Source: Cycas panzhihuaensis (Eukaryota > Cycadophyta). Taken from it: a stretch of 64,000 nucleotides of DNA. The stretch lies in NCBI GenBank assembly GCA_023213395.1, contig CM041465.1:91333741-91397740 (forward strand), in the 5' to 3' direction. Shown here one piece after another: positions 1 to 11,426 of the stretch; position 1 is the stretch's first letter; each line of letters starts with the position of its first letter. The notes beneath the pieces were generated by a model. The model had not been told where the DNA came from and did not search any database. It saw nothing but the letters and a program-made list of their open reading frames with translations. The position numbers were made by a program, and so were the translations under genes.

Positions 1-156
1 AATTTTGTCTAGATTAGCCTAAAAAAGTAGAAGTTTAGTTGGCTCTAATCTGACTATGTTTTTGAGAAAATTTCTCAAAATTTTGAATGTATGTCAAAAT
101 TTCTTAAGGACTTTAGTAGATCTAGCCTCAAGGAATCCAAAAAATCAACTTTTATT
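1..156. other. AT-rich flank of the LINE insertion
   Basis: No gene is visible. This AT-rich DNA resumes at 6558 on the other side of the LINE, so 1-175 and 6558 onward were contiguous before the insertion. Its own identity is unknown; a TATA-like run at 6744-6752 on the far side suggests it may be part of an old LTR. Confidence 0.5.
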
Positions 157-175
157 AGGTTTGATATACTAGAGA
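157..175 (+). repeat. LINE target-site duplication, 5' copy
   Basis: The 19-base word aggtttgatatactagaga here is repeated exactly at 6539-6557, directly after the poly(A) run. A perfect direct repeat of this length is what target-primed reverse transcription leaves around a LINE, and it fixes the element ends at about 176 and 6538. Confidence 0.93.
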
Positions 176-755
176 AGGTAGAGACGACGGACCTGCTCTG
201 AGACGTCGACGGAACCTGCAACTGGCGGCTAGGGTTAAGAGCGTCCGAAGGCAAGGACGGGGGGGCATCCCCCCAGAAGAGAAACCTCAATGGCGTAAGC
301 CAGTTTTTGTTCCGGAATCCTCACGGGTTGGAATAGTTTGGCGGTGGACCTGTTTTCCGGAAGCTTTGACTAATGATAGGGCAGTAAAGAGATGCGACGG
401 CAGCGTCTATTTCTCAGACAAGGGGCGGCTTGATAGTAAAAGCAAAGGTAGAGGCAAGACGGAGAGGGGACAGAGAAGTCACCCTGGAAAAGGCACGCGG
501 GCCATATACCCTAAGGGATCGGGGATCCAGGCATTCTCTGGCAGTGCGGTTTTGGGCCAAGAAGACATTTTGGAGTTGCAGGCCATGCAGCTCCAGACAT
601 AGGCTACGATTCCAAGTTTGGAAATCTGGAAGGCAGAGAGGCAGGACAACAAGGAGGGTAGGCTTTGCAAAGACCTACATAAGTTACAAAGGTGTGAACT
701 ATGTGAGCTTATTCTGCTTTTGCAGTTTGCTTGAGTTTTTTTCTCTATTGTTTAT
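176..755 (+). other. LINE 5' UTR
   Basis: About 580 bases lie between the 5' duplication and the ORF1 start. It is GC-rich, with purine-rich and CG-containing stretches near 180-260 and 430-560. In plant and animal L1 elements this part carries the internal promoter; that role is inferred from family knowledge. Small overlapping ORFs at 366-602 and 430-759 show no recognisable domain and are probably incidental. Confidence 0.6.
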
Positions 756-2189
756 ATGATGCAGTCATCTCTAAACCAATCTCAGTCCTCTCCTTCTGGG
801 AGGACTTACCGTGAAGTTTTAAATAATGGGAACCATGAGGAACTAGACATATCTCCTATTAAAATTGGAAACATATTTAAACTAACAATACCAAAAGAAG
901 TCACCGAAAGAACTATCCAGTATTGGGATAATGATCTAGTAGCGTGTTCTCGAGTCCGTGCCGGTTTGGACCCTATCAGGGAGTGGATAAGATATAAATG
1001 GAAAACTAGAAATCCCGTCCAGGTTATGGCATTGCCTAAAGGGTGTGTCTTGTTTAGGTTTTCTAGCCAGGAGGACATGATCCCCATTTTGCTGAAATCC
1101 CCATGGATATTCAGGAGGAAGGACATGACATTGGAGAAATGGCATCCAGATTTCGACCCAAGCATCCCTGTGGTTAAACAAGCTCCGGTTTGGGTTCAAC
1201 TTCCAGGACTTCCCCTTCATTTTTGGAATCCAGAGACGGTAAAAGGGACAGCCAAAATGATAGGGCCTCTTCTAGCTGTCGATTCGGCTACCAAACATAA
1301 ATCTAGATTGATGAATGCCAGATTCTGTGTGTTGGCTAAGCTCGAGGGCGAGCTCCCGGAACAGATAGAGTTGGAATCGGATGGGAGGTCCATTAATCAA
1401 GGTTTATTTTATGAGGTGGAGACATTCAGGTGCACAAAGTGTAAGATTCGGGGGCATCTCCTCTTTCAATGCCCGAGTATCCCGAGGAGGGAGGATATAC
1501 AGGAAGATATCAAGGGGGAAATTGGTAGAACAGACAAGAATGACAATGGAGAGGAGAAAGGGGATAGTACAGAGGAGGTGCCATGCTATGTGCGGGGTGA
1601 TGGGGAGGCCTCTACTGGGGTTTGTCCCTTAGAAACGGAAACTGAAATGGTGGTGATCAAGGAAACTCAGGGAGGAGGAGGGGAGATCCCGGTGGAAATG
1701 GAATCTGGTAAAGGAAAGTCTAAAGATGTTGAGAACGCTGGTTTCCCCTGTCTGGCAGAACCAGAGGACCCAGATCAGATTCGGGGGGAAGGTGATATCT
1801 GAGCCTCAACTGATGAGGCACTTGCTAAGCTGGCTAAGAACATAAACTGGGATTTAGAGGATTATTTTTCTGAACCCGAGGAGGGGGTCCCGAAAGACCA
1901 GAATCAAGAGGAGAGTCAGGTAGGAACGGTAGTCGAAGGAGGTAGGGGTGGTGGGGCGAGAGGCTCAGAATCAGGCAGAGGGGGTGGGTCACATAAATGG
2001 GTTTCCAAAAGCACCTCATCAGAAATGAGGAAGGCTCCAGATTATGGGGTGGAGAAGAAGGTGGTCAGACCCCCTAGAAAGGCCACAAGGGAGAGAGAAA
2101 CTCAAGCCCAGATAGACTTGGGATACCAGAGCATGTTGAAAGAAGGGGGGGCGCTAGAAGGCCCCAACCTCAGACGTAGGAAGGGATGA
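756..2189 (+). pseudogene. LINE ORF1 (Gag-like nucleic-acid binding protein), one premature stop
   Basis: Starts MMQSSLNQ. The first about 240 residues match the DUF4283-type region common in plant LINE ORF1 proteins, with WVQLPGLPLHFW-type motifs near residue 145-160. A CCHC zinc knuckle follows (CTKCKIRGHLLFQC, about residues 225-238). A TGA at 1800-1802 interrupts the frame, but the same frame stays open to a natural TGA at 2187-2189, so the original protein was about 477 residues. The acidic, Gly- and Arg-rich tail is typical of ORF1 C-termini. ORF2 begins 18 bases later. The stop is readily explained as CGA to TGA. Confidence 0.88.
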
Positions 2190-2207
2190 GGGCTCGGTCC
2201 AATATTC

Positions 2208-5200
2208 ATGAAGGTTCTTTCTTGGAATATTAGGGGGCTAAATGCCCCATCCAAGCAAAGATTGGTTAGAGAGATTAGGATTAGGTCAGAGGCTGACATT
2301 GTACTCCTGCAGGAGACTAAAGTGGAGCAGATCAAGGAAGCAGAGGTGCTGAATAAGATTTGGAGGAGTAGAGAGGGGAAGACAAGTGCTGGCTCAGTGG
2401 GTTTCGGAGGGTTGGTCTCTCTGTGGAATCCCAAAAGATGGAAAGGCTGGGAGGTGTGCAAGAGTGAACACTTCCTCACTGTTGGGTTGGTTAGTACATC
2501 TACTAACAAAGAGTATTGGATCACTAATATCTACGCCCCTAATTCGGTGGAGGGTAGGAGGAGATTATGGGAAGGATTGGTGGATGCCCATAAAGATTAG
2601 GCTGGTCCTTGGCTGGTGGCAGGGGACTTCAATTCCCCATTGAGTCTGGAAGAGAAGAAAGGCGGGCAAGGGGGGTGGACTAGAAGTATGTCTGATCTTG
2701 GTGTTTTTGTGCAATCGAGTGGCCTGATGGATGTTCCTCTCATGGGGGCGAGGTATACATGGTCCAATAGGAGGCTAGGGCACAATCATATACTGTGTAG
2801 ATTGGACAGAATGTTAATAAACTATGAATGGGCATGTCACTTTAAAGGTGTTAAGCTGGAGGCCCTTCCGAATGCGGGGTCGGATCATACTCCTCTTATT
2901 TTGGAGGGGTTCGTTCCGGCTTTTTTCAAAGGGGCGCCATTCCTCTTTGAGCTTATGTGGCAGAAACATCCAGACCTGAGAGAGAGGATCAAGGAATGGT
3001 GGGGTATTCAGATTCAGGGTTGTGCCATATTTAGATTTTTGAGGAAGCTGAATTGGATTAAGACACAAATTAAAGCTTGGAATAAAGAGGTCTTTGGAAA
3101 TATATTCGAACATAAGGGTGCTCTGATGGAGGAACTAAAAGGTATAGAGGACAGGATCCAGAGGGAGGGAAGAACCCAGGAACTGGACCATAAGGAGCTT
3201 TCAACGTCTAGGAAATTTGAGGAGGTGCTGGCAAGAGAGGAAATATTCTGGAAACAGAAATCCAGAGAGCAATGGATAAGGGAGGGGGACAGAAACACGA
3301 AGTTTTTCCATATGTCCACCTTGAGACACAGGGTTCACAACAAGATCTCAAAAATTCAGAGCAGGGATGGGGTTGAGTATGAGGCGGAGGATCAGATCGG
3401 GGGTATTGCTATGGAACACTTTAAGGAGTTATTTACAGAGCCAGGATGTCAAGACCCCTCCCTTAGGGAGGCACTCTTACATCATATTTTGAAACTGATT
3501 AATGAGGACCAGAATAATAAATTGGTAGAACCTTTCTCCCAGGAGGAGGTAGAGAGGGCTTTATTCAAGATGGGCCGTGATAAGGCCCCGGGGCCGGACG
3601 GTTTTCCTCCAGGTTTTTTCCAGGAATATTGGGAGATAATCAAGGACGACTTGCTGGAGGCGCTAAATGAATTCTTTTAGAGGCGCACAATACTGAAAGA
3701 ATGGCAGGCCACATTCCTGGCTCTGATTCCAAAGAAGGAGGGTGTGGAAGTCATGGAAGACTTCAGACCAATCAGTCTATGCAACGTTAAATACAAGATA
3801 TTGGCTAAAGTCTTGTGAATCGCTGAGCGGTATCTCCCGGACATCATTTCCCCAAACCAGGATGGGTTTGTCAAAGGCAGACAAATCTCGGATGGTATTA
3901 TAATTGTCCATGAGACCTTACATTCAACGATGCACCGCAAGGAAGCCGGTATGATTATCAAAATAAATATGTCAAAGGCCTATGATCGGGTGGCTTGGGA
4001 CTGCTTGATGGAGTGCCTTGAGGCTTTTGGTTTTGGGGAGATATGGAGGGAGTGGATATGGTGTTGTATCTCCAGAGTCTCTTTTTCAGTATTAATAAAT
4101 GGGAGGTCAACCCCTTTCTTTGTGGGATCTAGGGGTCTGAGGCAAGGTGACCCCCTCTCTCCCTTCTTGTTCATTATTATGGTAGAGATGCTAGGCAGGG
4201 CGACGATGGAGGCCCAGAGGATAGGGAGGATAATAGGATTGAGAGCCTCCTCTAATCTAGAAAACATAGTGCTTCATCAATTTGTAGATGACAATATTTT
4301 CCAATGCAGGGCTTCTTTGAGGGAGGCCAGGGCCCTAAAACTGGGTCTTCAGGCATATGAAAAGGCGACAAACCAGAAAATAAATTTGAACAAAAGCTCG
4401 GCCTTTTTTATCAACACTTCGGAGAGACTTCAAGGTAAAATCTGTAGGATTTTGGAGATGGCGAGAGGCACCCTCCCTAGCTCTTATCTTGGTGTGCCTC
4501 TTTTTATAGGAAGGATGGGGAAGGATATGTGGGATTCAGTAGTAAGCAGATTCAATAGGAAGTTGGTTGTTTGGAAAGGGGCTCTCCTCAGTGGGGCTGG
4601 GAAAATCCAACTGCTTGTGGCTTCCCTGTAGAGCATTCTGGTCTATCAAATGACGGTCTACAAAATCCTGAAAAGGGTCATTTTGACTCTGGAAGGAATT
4701 ATGAAGAGATTCCTATGGTCAGGTGCTGAAGAGAAAAGGAAATTTCACCTTGTGTCTTGGGAGAAGGTTTGCAGACCTAAGTGGGAAGGAGGTCTTAACG
4801 TGAGAAGACTGGGTTATTTTAATGAAGCCCTCTTAGCAAAGACGGGCTAGAGGCTTTCTAAAGAAGCTGGTTCAACCTGGGGGAAGATTATTGTGAGGAA
4901 GTATTTGAGGGACAAGCATTTTCTTTTAGAGGAGGGGCTATGTATGGAGGGATCCTAGGTTTGGAGAGCCATCAGTTCCTCTAGGTCCCTTCTTCGTGAA
5001 GGCATGCGCTGGAAGCTGGGGGACAGTGAAAGCATAAGGTTCTGGGAAGATAGATGGTGCAGACCTTTTAAGTTGGAGGAGATACTGAATAGTGGTACTA
5101 TGAGGAGAGAATGTGTAAACCGCTATGGCATTCTGGTCAAGAATTATTGGGTTGGGCAAGGAAAGGATAGGAGGTGGAGATCGTTTGAGGAAGTGCCTGG

Positions 5201-6428
5201 TCTTGAGGAGGAGATCTGCAGAGTGAAAGAGATTTTAGATAAGCAGTATATCTCGAAGAGGACGGGCCCAAATTCCCTGGTTTGGCCCCCTTCGTCTGCG
5301 GGTTCATACACGGTCAAAATGGGCTACGACTTGAGGATGAGCAGAGAGGGATGGGAAAGAAATGATAGGCTGGCCGAGGTATGGAAGTTAGGGGTTCTCC
5401 CTAAAATCGCAGCCTTCTGGTGGATATGCCTTCAAAACAAATTACTTACACTAGATAACCTCTCAAAGAGGGGTTTCCAGCTGGCGAGTAGATGTGTGAT
5501 GTGTAAGATGGATGTTGAAACCTTGGACCATCTATGCATCTACTGTCCTTATGTGGAGGGGATCTGGAATGTTATCTGGGCTGGGATGGGGATAGCCTGG
5601 GTGTCCTCGTACTCCCTCGGTGAGCAGTGGGAAGCTTGGACATCGCCTTTCAAAAGCAAAACCCTCTCCAGGCTCTGGAAGATGATTCTCCCGGTAGGTT
5701 CCTGGTTCATCTGGAAAGAACGTAACAGGAGGATATTCGAAGGTAAAGAGAAGGATAGTCAGATGTTGGTGAAAGAGATCAGAAAGGCCATTCCAGAAAT
5801 GATGGATAGACTAAAGGAGGATAGGCTATCCAGGGGGGAAGAGGATATTATTAAAGATTGGCGTATAATGCCCCGTGATGGCGTCAAAGCAAAGAGAAGA
5901 GATGTTAAGTGGCATCCTCTAGATGGATCTTAGGTAAAAGTCAATTTCGATGGTGCTGCTAAAGGCAATCCCGGGGAGGCAGGAGGTGGGGGCCTTTGCA
6001 GGGATCATGATGGTAACGTGAGATGGGCCTTTGCGGAATACTTTAGGATCTAATCGAACCAGGAAGCTAAGGTCCGGGCTATGCTGATGGCCATGACTAT
6101 ATTGGACGAGGAAGATGTACAAAAGGTGATAATTGAGGGTGACTCTATGTACGCAATCAAGTGCTTGAGAGGGGAAATGGATCCTGGATGGGAGAATATA
6201 GATATTTTTGAGGATGCCAAGGATGTTTTGAGAGCCAGAGCGGAGGTTCAGATTCAGCATACCTATAGGGAGGGCAATTCGGTGGCGGATTGGTTGGCAA
6301 ATTGGGCTGTGTCAAATAAAAGATCAAAAGTGTGGAAAGAGGAGTTCCCGAAGGAGTTACTGAGATTGGTCAAGGTAGATGTACATATGGGAGAGGGAAC
6401 TAGGACTGCAGATTTAATCTTGGGTTAG
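2208..6428 (+). pseudogene. LINE ORF2 (endonuclease-reverse transcriptase-RNase H), eight premature stops
   Basis: One reading frame of 1,407 codons runs from ATG 2208 to the TAG at 6426. Domains in order: apurinic-type endonuclease (KVLSWNIRGLN at the start, then LLQETK, GDFNSPLS and SDHTPL); reverse transcriptase (LIPKKEG about 3718, [32 protein letters not shown], and a FVDD catalytic motif at 4281-4292); a zinc-binding RVT domain at about 5390-5590; and a plant RNase H (VNFDGAAKGNPG about 5940, EGDSMYAI, YREGNSVADWLA). In-frame stops lie at 2598, 3678, 3816, 4629, 4848, 4956, 5931 and 6051. Context suggests each replaced Trp, Gln or Arg. I saw no frameshift. Confidence 0.92.
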
Positions 6429-6538
6429 ACCATGGGCCTGTCATGGTCATTGTTTCTTTGCTGTTTGGCCTTGTTGTACCGGGTTTGGGGACCCAGTTAA
6501 AACCCCTTTAATTTATTTTACCTTATCAAAAAAAAAAA
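6429..6538 (+). other. LINE 3' UTR and poly(A) tail
   Basis: A short 3' UTR of about 100 bases ends in an A run (about 6528-6538) that directly abuts the second copy of the target-site duplication. The T-rich stretch before it (tttatttta then ccttatc) resembles plant LINE 3' ends. Confidence 0.85.
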
Positions 6539-6557
6539 AGGTTTGATATACTAGAGA
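6539..6557 (+). repeat. LINE target-site duplication, 3' copy
   Basis: Exact copy of 157-175. Its first A cannot be told apart from the end of the poly(A) tail, so the duplication is 18 or 19 bp. Confidence 0.93.
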
Positions 6558-7949
6558 GAAAGATTTCTTCAAATTTTAGATTTCTACCAAGTCTCATAGG
6601 AGTTTTGACGAGTTTTGGTCTATTTCTACTCATATTTAGAAGTTTCGCTAGAAGACTTTTTGACTCATTATAGTAAGATTTATCATCTAGGAGAGTGAAG
6701 TTTTGAGTAAAAATATTTTGACTGTTTCATATGGTTGCATGGCTATATATAAGTTTCTGACAGAAGATTCAAATTCTTCTCACTTTTTCTAGTACTTTCT
6801 CTCTTAGTCAAAATTTAAGTTTAGAAGTAAAATTTTAAGTTTTTTATTTTTTCCCCTTTTCTTAACAAAAAAAAAGGGGCTTTTCATATAGTAAAAGCCA
6901 AAAAAAATTCATTGTAATAGTAAAACACCTGGATTATAGCAAAATCTAGTGTTTATACTTAACATCTTTTCATATCTATTCATGTACATGCACATTGATA
7001 GACAAAAGCATAAAAGTAAGTATAAACACATTATCAATTCATTTCAGTAACATAAATGTAAACATATTTGCATATTCCCTAAAATAAACCCATTACATTT
7101 GATTTATACTTCTAGTTCTTAACTTATATACACATTTATCTTGGTTGAAATAAACCATGGTTGGCCGAAGTCTAGGCCATAAGGGAGGTGTATGTTTCAT
7201 ATTAGGTATAGCCGTAACCAGAATACTAGTAGAGTGATAGGTTAGCCATACCTATGGACTCCCTTCAGGGATTATCTTGATAACTAGCCAGGACAAATAA
7301 AGCCTTAATGCAAAATTAAAATCAACCTAATCCAATATCTATCATAGCCATATGATACACATGTACCATTTAACTATTTAGAGGAGGTATATAGTTGTTC
7401 ATTGGTGAACTAGATAAGGACTGAGAGTACTTGGGCTCCACTATGACTTGGATTTCATCACTAAGTGTAGGTGCAGGTATTATAGGTTAAGGTCATAATC
7501 GTATACTAGAAGCCTCACGCATAAAAACCTCATCTATATTTAGACATACATTAGAGGTTAGTGGCATGACATATCATCATTCTTTGCCAGCTCTACATTA
7601 GGCCTCATTCTTATATCATTACTTATACTCATTCTTCATAGTTGTTAAATAATACTTAATTATTGCTTACCTTTCCATCAAAGAATTTATTTTTACATCC
7701 CTGCTATATCAGGTATACTAGCCATACGTTTCAATGGTATATACTTCTATCATCTCCCCTACTTCTTTATCATCACCATGTCATCTCAATTTAAGTAAAA
7801 TGTTAACTGCATATTGAAAGGTAAAGAAAATTAAGATTTGTAGTACACTAGAGTTAAAAATACTACAAAGCATAAAGGCCTTTAGAGAGCCCACTTGAAG
7901 CCTATACCCATTATACTTGTAATAACTATAATACTTACTTATGGTAGAA
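6558..7949. other. AT-rich stretch without a recognisable gene
   Basis: Continues the DNA interrupted by the LINE. A TATA-like run at 6744-6752 followed by CT-rich sequence looks like an LTR promoter, but no partner LTR or primer-binding site is visible. The Copia A relic begins near 7950, and its 5' LTR was not found here. Confidence 0.4.
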
Positions 7950-9972
7950 CTTCTCTAATAGCTCCTACAGATATTGCAACCTAACTATAATATGATATAG
8001 CCTGGAAGGTCCTTGAAGTTCTTAAGAAGAACTTTGATACCAAGTTAGACTTAGAATTTGTTTATCTTATTATGAAAATGAATAAATTAAAAATACTGAA
8101 GGAACAAGTTCATGAGACAATAAATCTCCTTCAAATAATAAAACAGGTAATTAATAAAGATTTTAAGACCTAATTCATCACTTAGGTATTCTTGATTCAA
8201 TCATATCTACATGTCCCTAATTATAAAAATGTGCTGAGAAGTCTTTAATCTAGTTGAACATTGAAGACACTCAACTTCGAAGAACTTGTCGAAAAGTTCA
8301 TAGAATTTGACTAGACCTTTGATACCAACTTTGTAGCCTCTAACTCTCTTCTAGATGCAGCCTTTGAGGTGGAAGAAGAAGGTTGTTATACAAAAAATCA
8401 AGGTCCCTCTCATAGCAGAGGAAACAACCAAGTAAGAGGAAGAGGAAGAAATATAGGAAATCATCCACAAGGTCAACCAAACGCTTAGTCATAGTTTCGA
8501 TAGTCTCAAGGCTAAGGGCCACCTCAATAAAAACTAAGATAGTCAGGCTAAACCAGTACCTCTTTAGGAACTGACAATCAAACTATTATGTGTGATTGGT
8601 ATAACTGTAAAGGACACTTTACAAAAGATTGCAGAATTGCCACTTATAAGTTAGCCAAGTTCCAACTAAAATATAGAGCTCACAATATTGAAGAAACTTA
8701 TGAAGAATCATTTAGTAGTGTAAGTTATGTACAAATACACTTTCAAAGAATTGAAGGATCTTTAGTATCAAATGCCATTGACCAACCATAGATATACTTT
8801 AAAGCTCGATGAGGATATGTCACTTGTGAATTCCCTTCACCAATGCCAAGCCCTATTGGAATTACAAATAGTATTACTTCAATCAATAGATAGTGGATCA
8901 TGGATATAGAAGCAACTTAACATATAACATGTAATTGCAATCTATATCAAACATTTGACTCAAATATTCAAGGAGTTATTCATATGGCTGACAAATCATA
9001 ATAACTTGTTAAAGGAATTGGTAACATTCACCTAAAACTCAATGGCTTAAAAGATTTTACATTATTTAATATCTTATACATAGCCAATCTCAAACAAAAC
9101 TTGCTTTCCTTATCCACACTTATCTCTCGTGGATTTAATTTGATTATAACCACAAATGATTAGACTCTCCAAGTCATTCACCATCCAACTGACTGAACAT
9201 CTCATTGGTAAACTCTTTAGATTAAATGGCTCTCTATCTTCTGAAGCCTATTGTGCCTCAAAGGCCTTGTGCCGATGAACAATTTGTATTTAACACCATC
9301 TAACACACCCAACATTATCACTAGAAGCTCTTTGGCATGCTAGCATGGGTCGTGTTTACATTAATAGACTTAGAGATCTTTATAATACTCATCCAAGTCT
9401 TTTAAAGTTCTCCTCCAAGCCCTTTAAATATGAAGCTTGTATCATTATTAAATCTCATCGATAACCTTTTCTCAAAAGTTAGTAGAAATTAATCCATCCA
9501 TTATAATTGGTACACTCTGATATATGCAAACCAATGCCTATTTATTCACTAAAGGATAAGTTATATTACACCTCCTTCATTGATAATTTCACTAGGAAAG
9601 TATGGGTAGCTTTTCTATAGAAGAAAGATGAAGCCTTCTATGTATTCAAAGAATTCAAAGCCCATACTAAAAAAGAGTTAGGTTATCAACTCAAATGTCT
9701 TTAAATTAATAATGGTGGTGAATATACTTCACATAAGTTTAAAAGCTACCTTCAAGACAATGGTATCAAACATCAAATAATAGTAGCAGGTACCCCATAA
9801 CAAAATGGAGTTATCGAGTGCATAAACAAGATAATCATGAACATGGCTCAAGCTATATTGGTATATAAAAATGTACCTACTTACCTATGGGCTAAAGCCA
9901 TTTGGATAATTATTTATTATATTAACATTGTTAGTCCATCAAAGGAAGGATAATCACCTAATGAAAAGTAGT
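7950..9972 (+). pseudogene. Copia element A, gag to integrase (5' part)
   Basis: Decayed Ty1/copia polyprotein. A UBN2-type Gag region is readable from about 8000 (AWKVLKKNFDTK, then NKLKILKEQVHET). A zinc knuckle follows at 8588-8632 (CDWYNCKGHFTKDC), with Tyr where a Cys is expected. The protease/prepeptide region includes WIMDIEAT at about 8896. A GAG-pre-integrase segment and an integrase core follow (SFIDNFTRKVWV at about 9578, NGGEY at about 9712, QNGVIE at about 9802). Many in-frame stops are present. Integrase stops abruptly where the Gypsy LTR starts at 9978 and resumes after 16302. Confidence 0.85.
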
Positions 9973-9977
9973 TAATA

Positions 9978-10323
9978 TGTTACATAACCCCACATTTCCT
10001 TAGTAATAACGAGCGGGAGCCACCAACAAGTAAGGATTAAGGTGTTTATTGAGATATGTATATGGACCACTAAGTCATATAATAAGATGTAAGGCTACTA
10101 AGGCCACCAATAGAATCATAAGAAGGAAGTCCCTTACTTGTGTATTTAAAGGGTTAAATCACTTGTAATGTCATTGAGTATTATATCTTGAAAGAGAAAG
10201 TACTTCAGTACTTATTTTGGTGATTTACTATCTATGATCTGTTTCTGCACTTGCATTATTTTGGCTTCATTTTTTGCCAATTTTCACACCTACAAGTCTA
10301 GATTTCTGAGAAGGAACAATCCA
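9978..10323 (+). repeat. 5' LTR of the Gypsy chromovirus
   Basis: Begins tgttacataa and ends aatcca, 346 bp, and matches 15953-16297 along its whole length. A possible TATA-like element is gtatttaaaggg near 10142. Confidence 0.92.
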
Positions 10324-10325
10324 AG

Positions 10326-10337
10326 TGGTATCAGAGC
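10326..10337 (+). other. Primer-binding site, Met-tRNA type
   Basis: tggtatcagagc lies two bases after the LTR. It is complementary to the 3' end of plant initiator Met tRNA, the usual primer for such elements. Confidence 0.88.
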
Positions 10338-11426
10338 TGTGTCACGATCGTGGGAATTTGACCGAAAGATCAAAGTTTCTTTTTTCCTGTCAAATCAAGT
10401 ACTCTCTCTAGTAGAGATTGGAGAAAGACTTTCACTTAGTACTCTCTCCACAAAGATTGAGGAACGGTACTGGGATAGTCTAAGAGTTGGGAGAAAAAGG
10501 AAATTTTTTTTTTAGGTAACGCCAGTACCTTATCCTTCTATTTTTCATCTAGTTTTAATTTCATTTCTATATTTTTAAATTCTGCATAACTTAAGGCTAG
10601 ATAACTCCACTGGGTGGCTACCCTTTCTCCCTGCCACCTCCTTTCTCAGGTAGATAACTCCACTAGGCGGCTACCTAAGTAGTCAAGTAGAGACCCTGTA
10701 CTTGGGGTCTTTAAATATCACAAGGATCTGTCGTTCTGGCTAAGTGCATCATGGCTCCTCCGCCCTTTGCATGAAGGATTAGAGTAACACTCCTGAGCCA
10801 AGCCTTAGACAGAACCTAGCTACGAAAGTGCATCTTCACGTACCTTTAGGTATATAGGAGGACCCCTTTAGGTCCCAATCCTTCCCTAGCATAGGCAATT
10901 ATCGATCATTGAAGTCTTGTAGTGTAGTAGTTAACGGTTAGTGCCATAAAGCTACCTACCCTAGACTTTTAAAGTTTATTAGTAGGCCTATAAGACCAAG
11001 CACACCTCGTCTAGTAGTTGGTAGGATACTTTGGCATACATCTTCCAAGTTCAGATCGCAAGTCACCTCCCATTTAAAAAAAAAAAAGAGAAAAAAGGTT
11101 GGTATATGCCAGAAATTTTTAAGATTTTTAGTACTTAGTCATCGGTGGGCCCCACCACCCCCCATCCCCCACCACTTCAAATTTACCTTAAAACTCATAC
11201 ACCCCATTTTTATGAGTTTTTTGTGCTATTTCTAGTGGGCCAAATATCTTGCCTATGTAATTTGGGGTCAACATGTGATAGACACCCTACATCCCCCTTA
11301 TTCGCCCCTTCTTCCCCTATAATAACTCCTTATTCTTATATCCCATTCTTTCTTACCCTATCTTACTTCATTTATTTCCCTTCTTCCTACTTATTCCTGC
11401 TTCTTTAATCTCTTTCTTCAGCTCCA
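10338..11426 (+). other. Gypsy leader region
   Basis: About 1.1 kb of non-coding leader. It contains a 24-base direct repeat (10599-10622 and 10652-10675, two mismatches, 53 bp apart) and an A-rich run near 11075-11097. An ORF at 11145-11408 is Pro- and Ser-rich at its start and hydrophobic later; no domain is recognisable and I treat it as incidental. Confidence 0.5.

Larger units (their letters stand above)
176..6538 (+). mobile_element. Nearly full-length L1-clade LINE retrotransposon, inactivated
   Basis: A non-LTR retrotransposon of about 6.36 kb bounded by a perfect 19-bp target-site duplication and ending in a poly(A) run. It has a GC-rich 5' UTR, an ORF1 with an RNA-binding zinc knuckle, and an ORF2 with endonuclease, reverse transcriptase, zinc-binding and RNase H regions in one frame. 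A C-terminal RNase H domain is typical of many plant L1 elements. Base composition is clearly more GC-rich than the surrounding DNA. Nine in-frame stop codons abolish both ORFs, but no frameshift is visible and the duplication is intact. I infer that it inserted full length and decayed by point substitution. Confidence 0.93.

Noticed and set aside
366-759. Possible extra ORF (ORF0-like) in the LINE 5' UTR
   Set aside because: Two overlapping frames without any domain or clear coding bias; GC-rich DNA gives such frames by chance.
6744-6752. TATA box of a host promoter or of an LTR
   Set aside because: No partner LTR, primer site or downstream gene supports it in such AT-rich DNA.
11145-11408. 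87-codon ORF with Pro-rich start in the Gypsy leader
   Set aside because: Low-complexity, no family features, and in a non-coding leader position.
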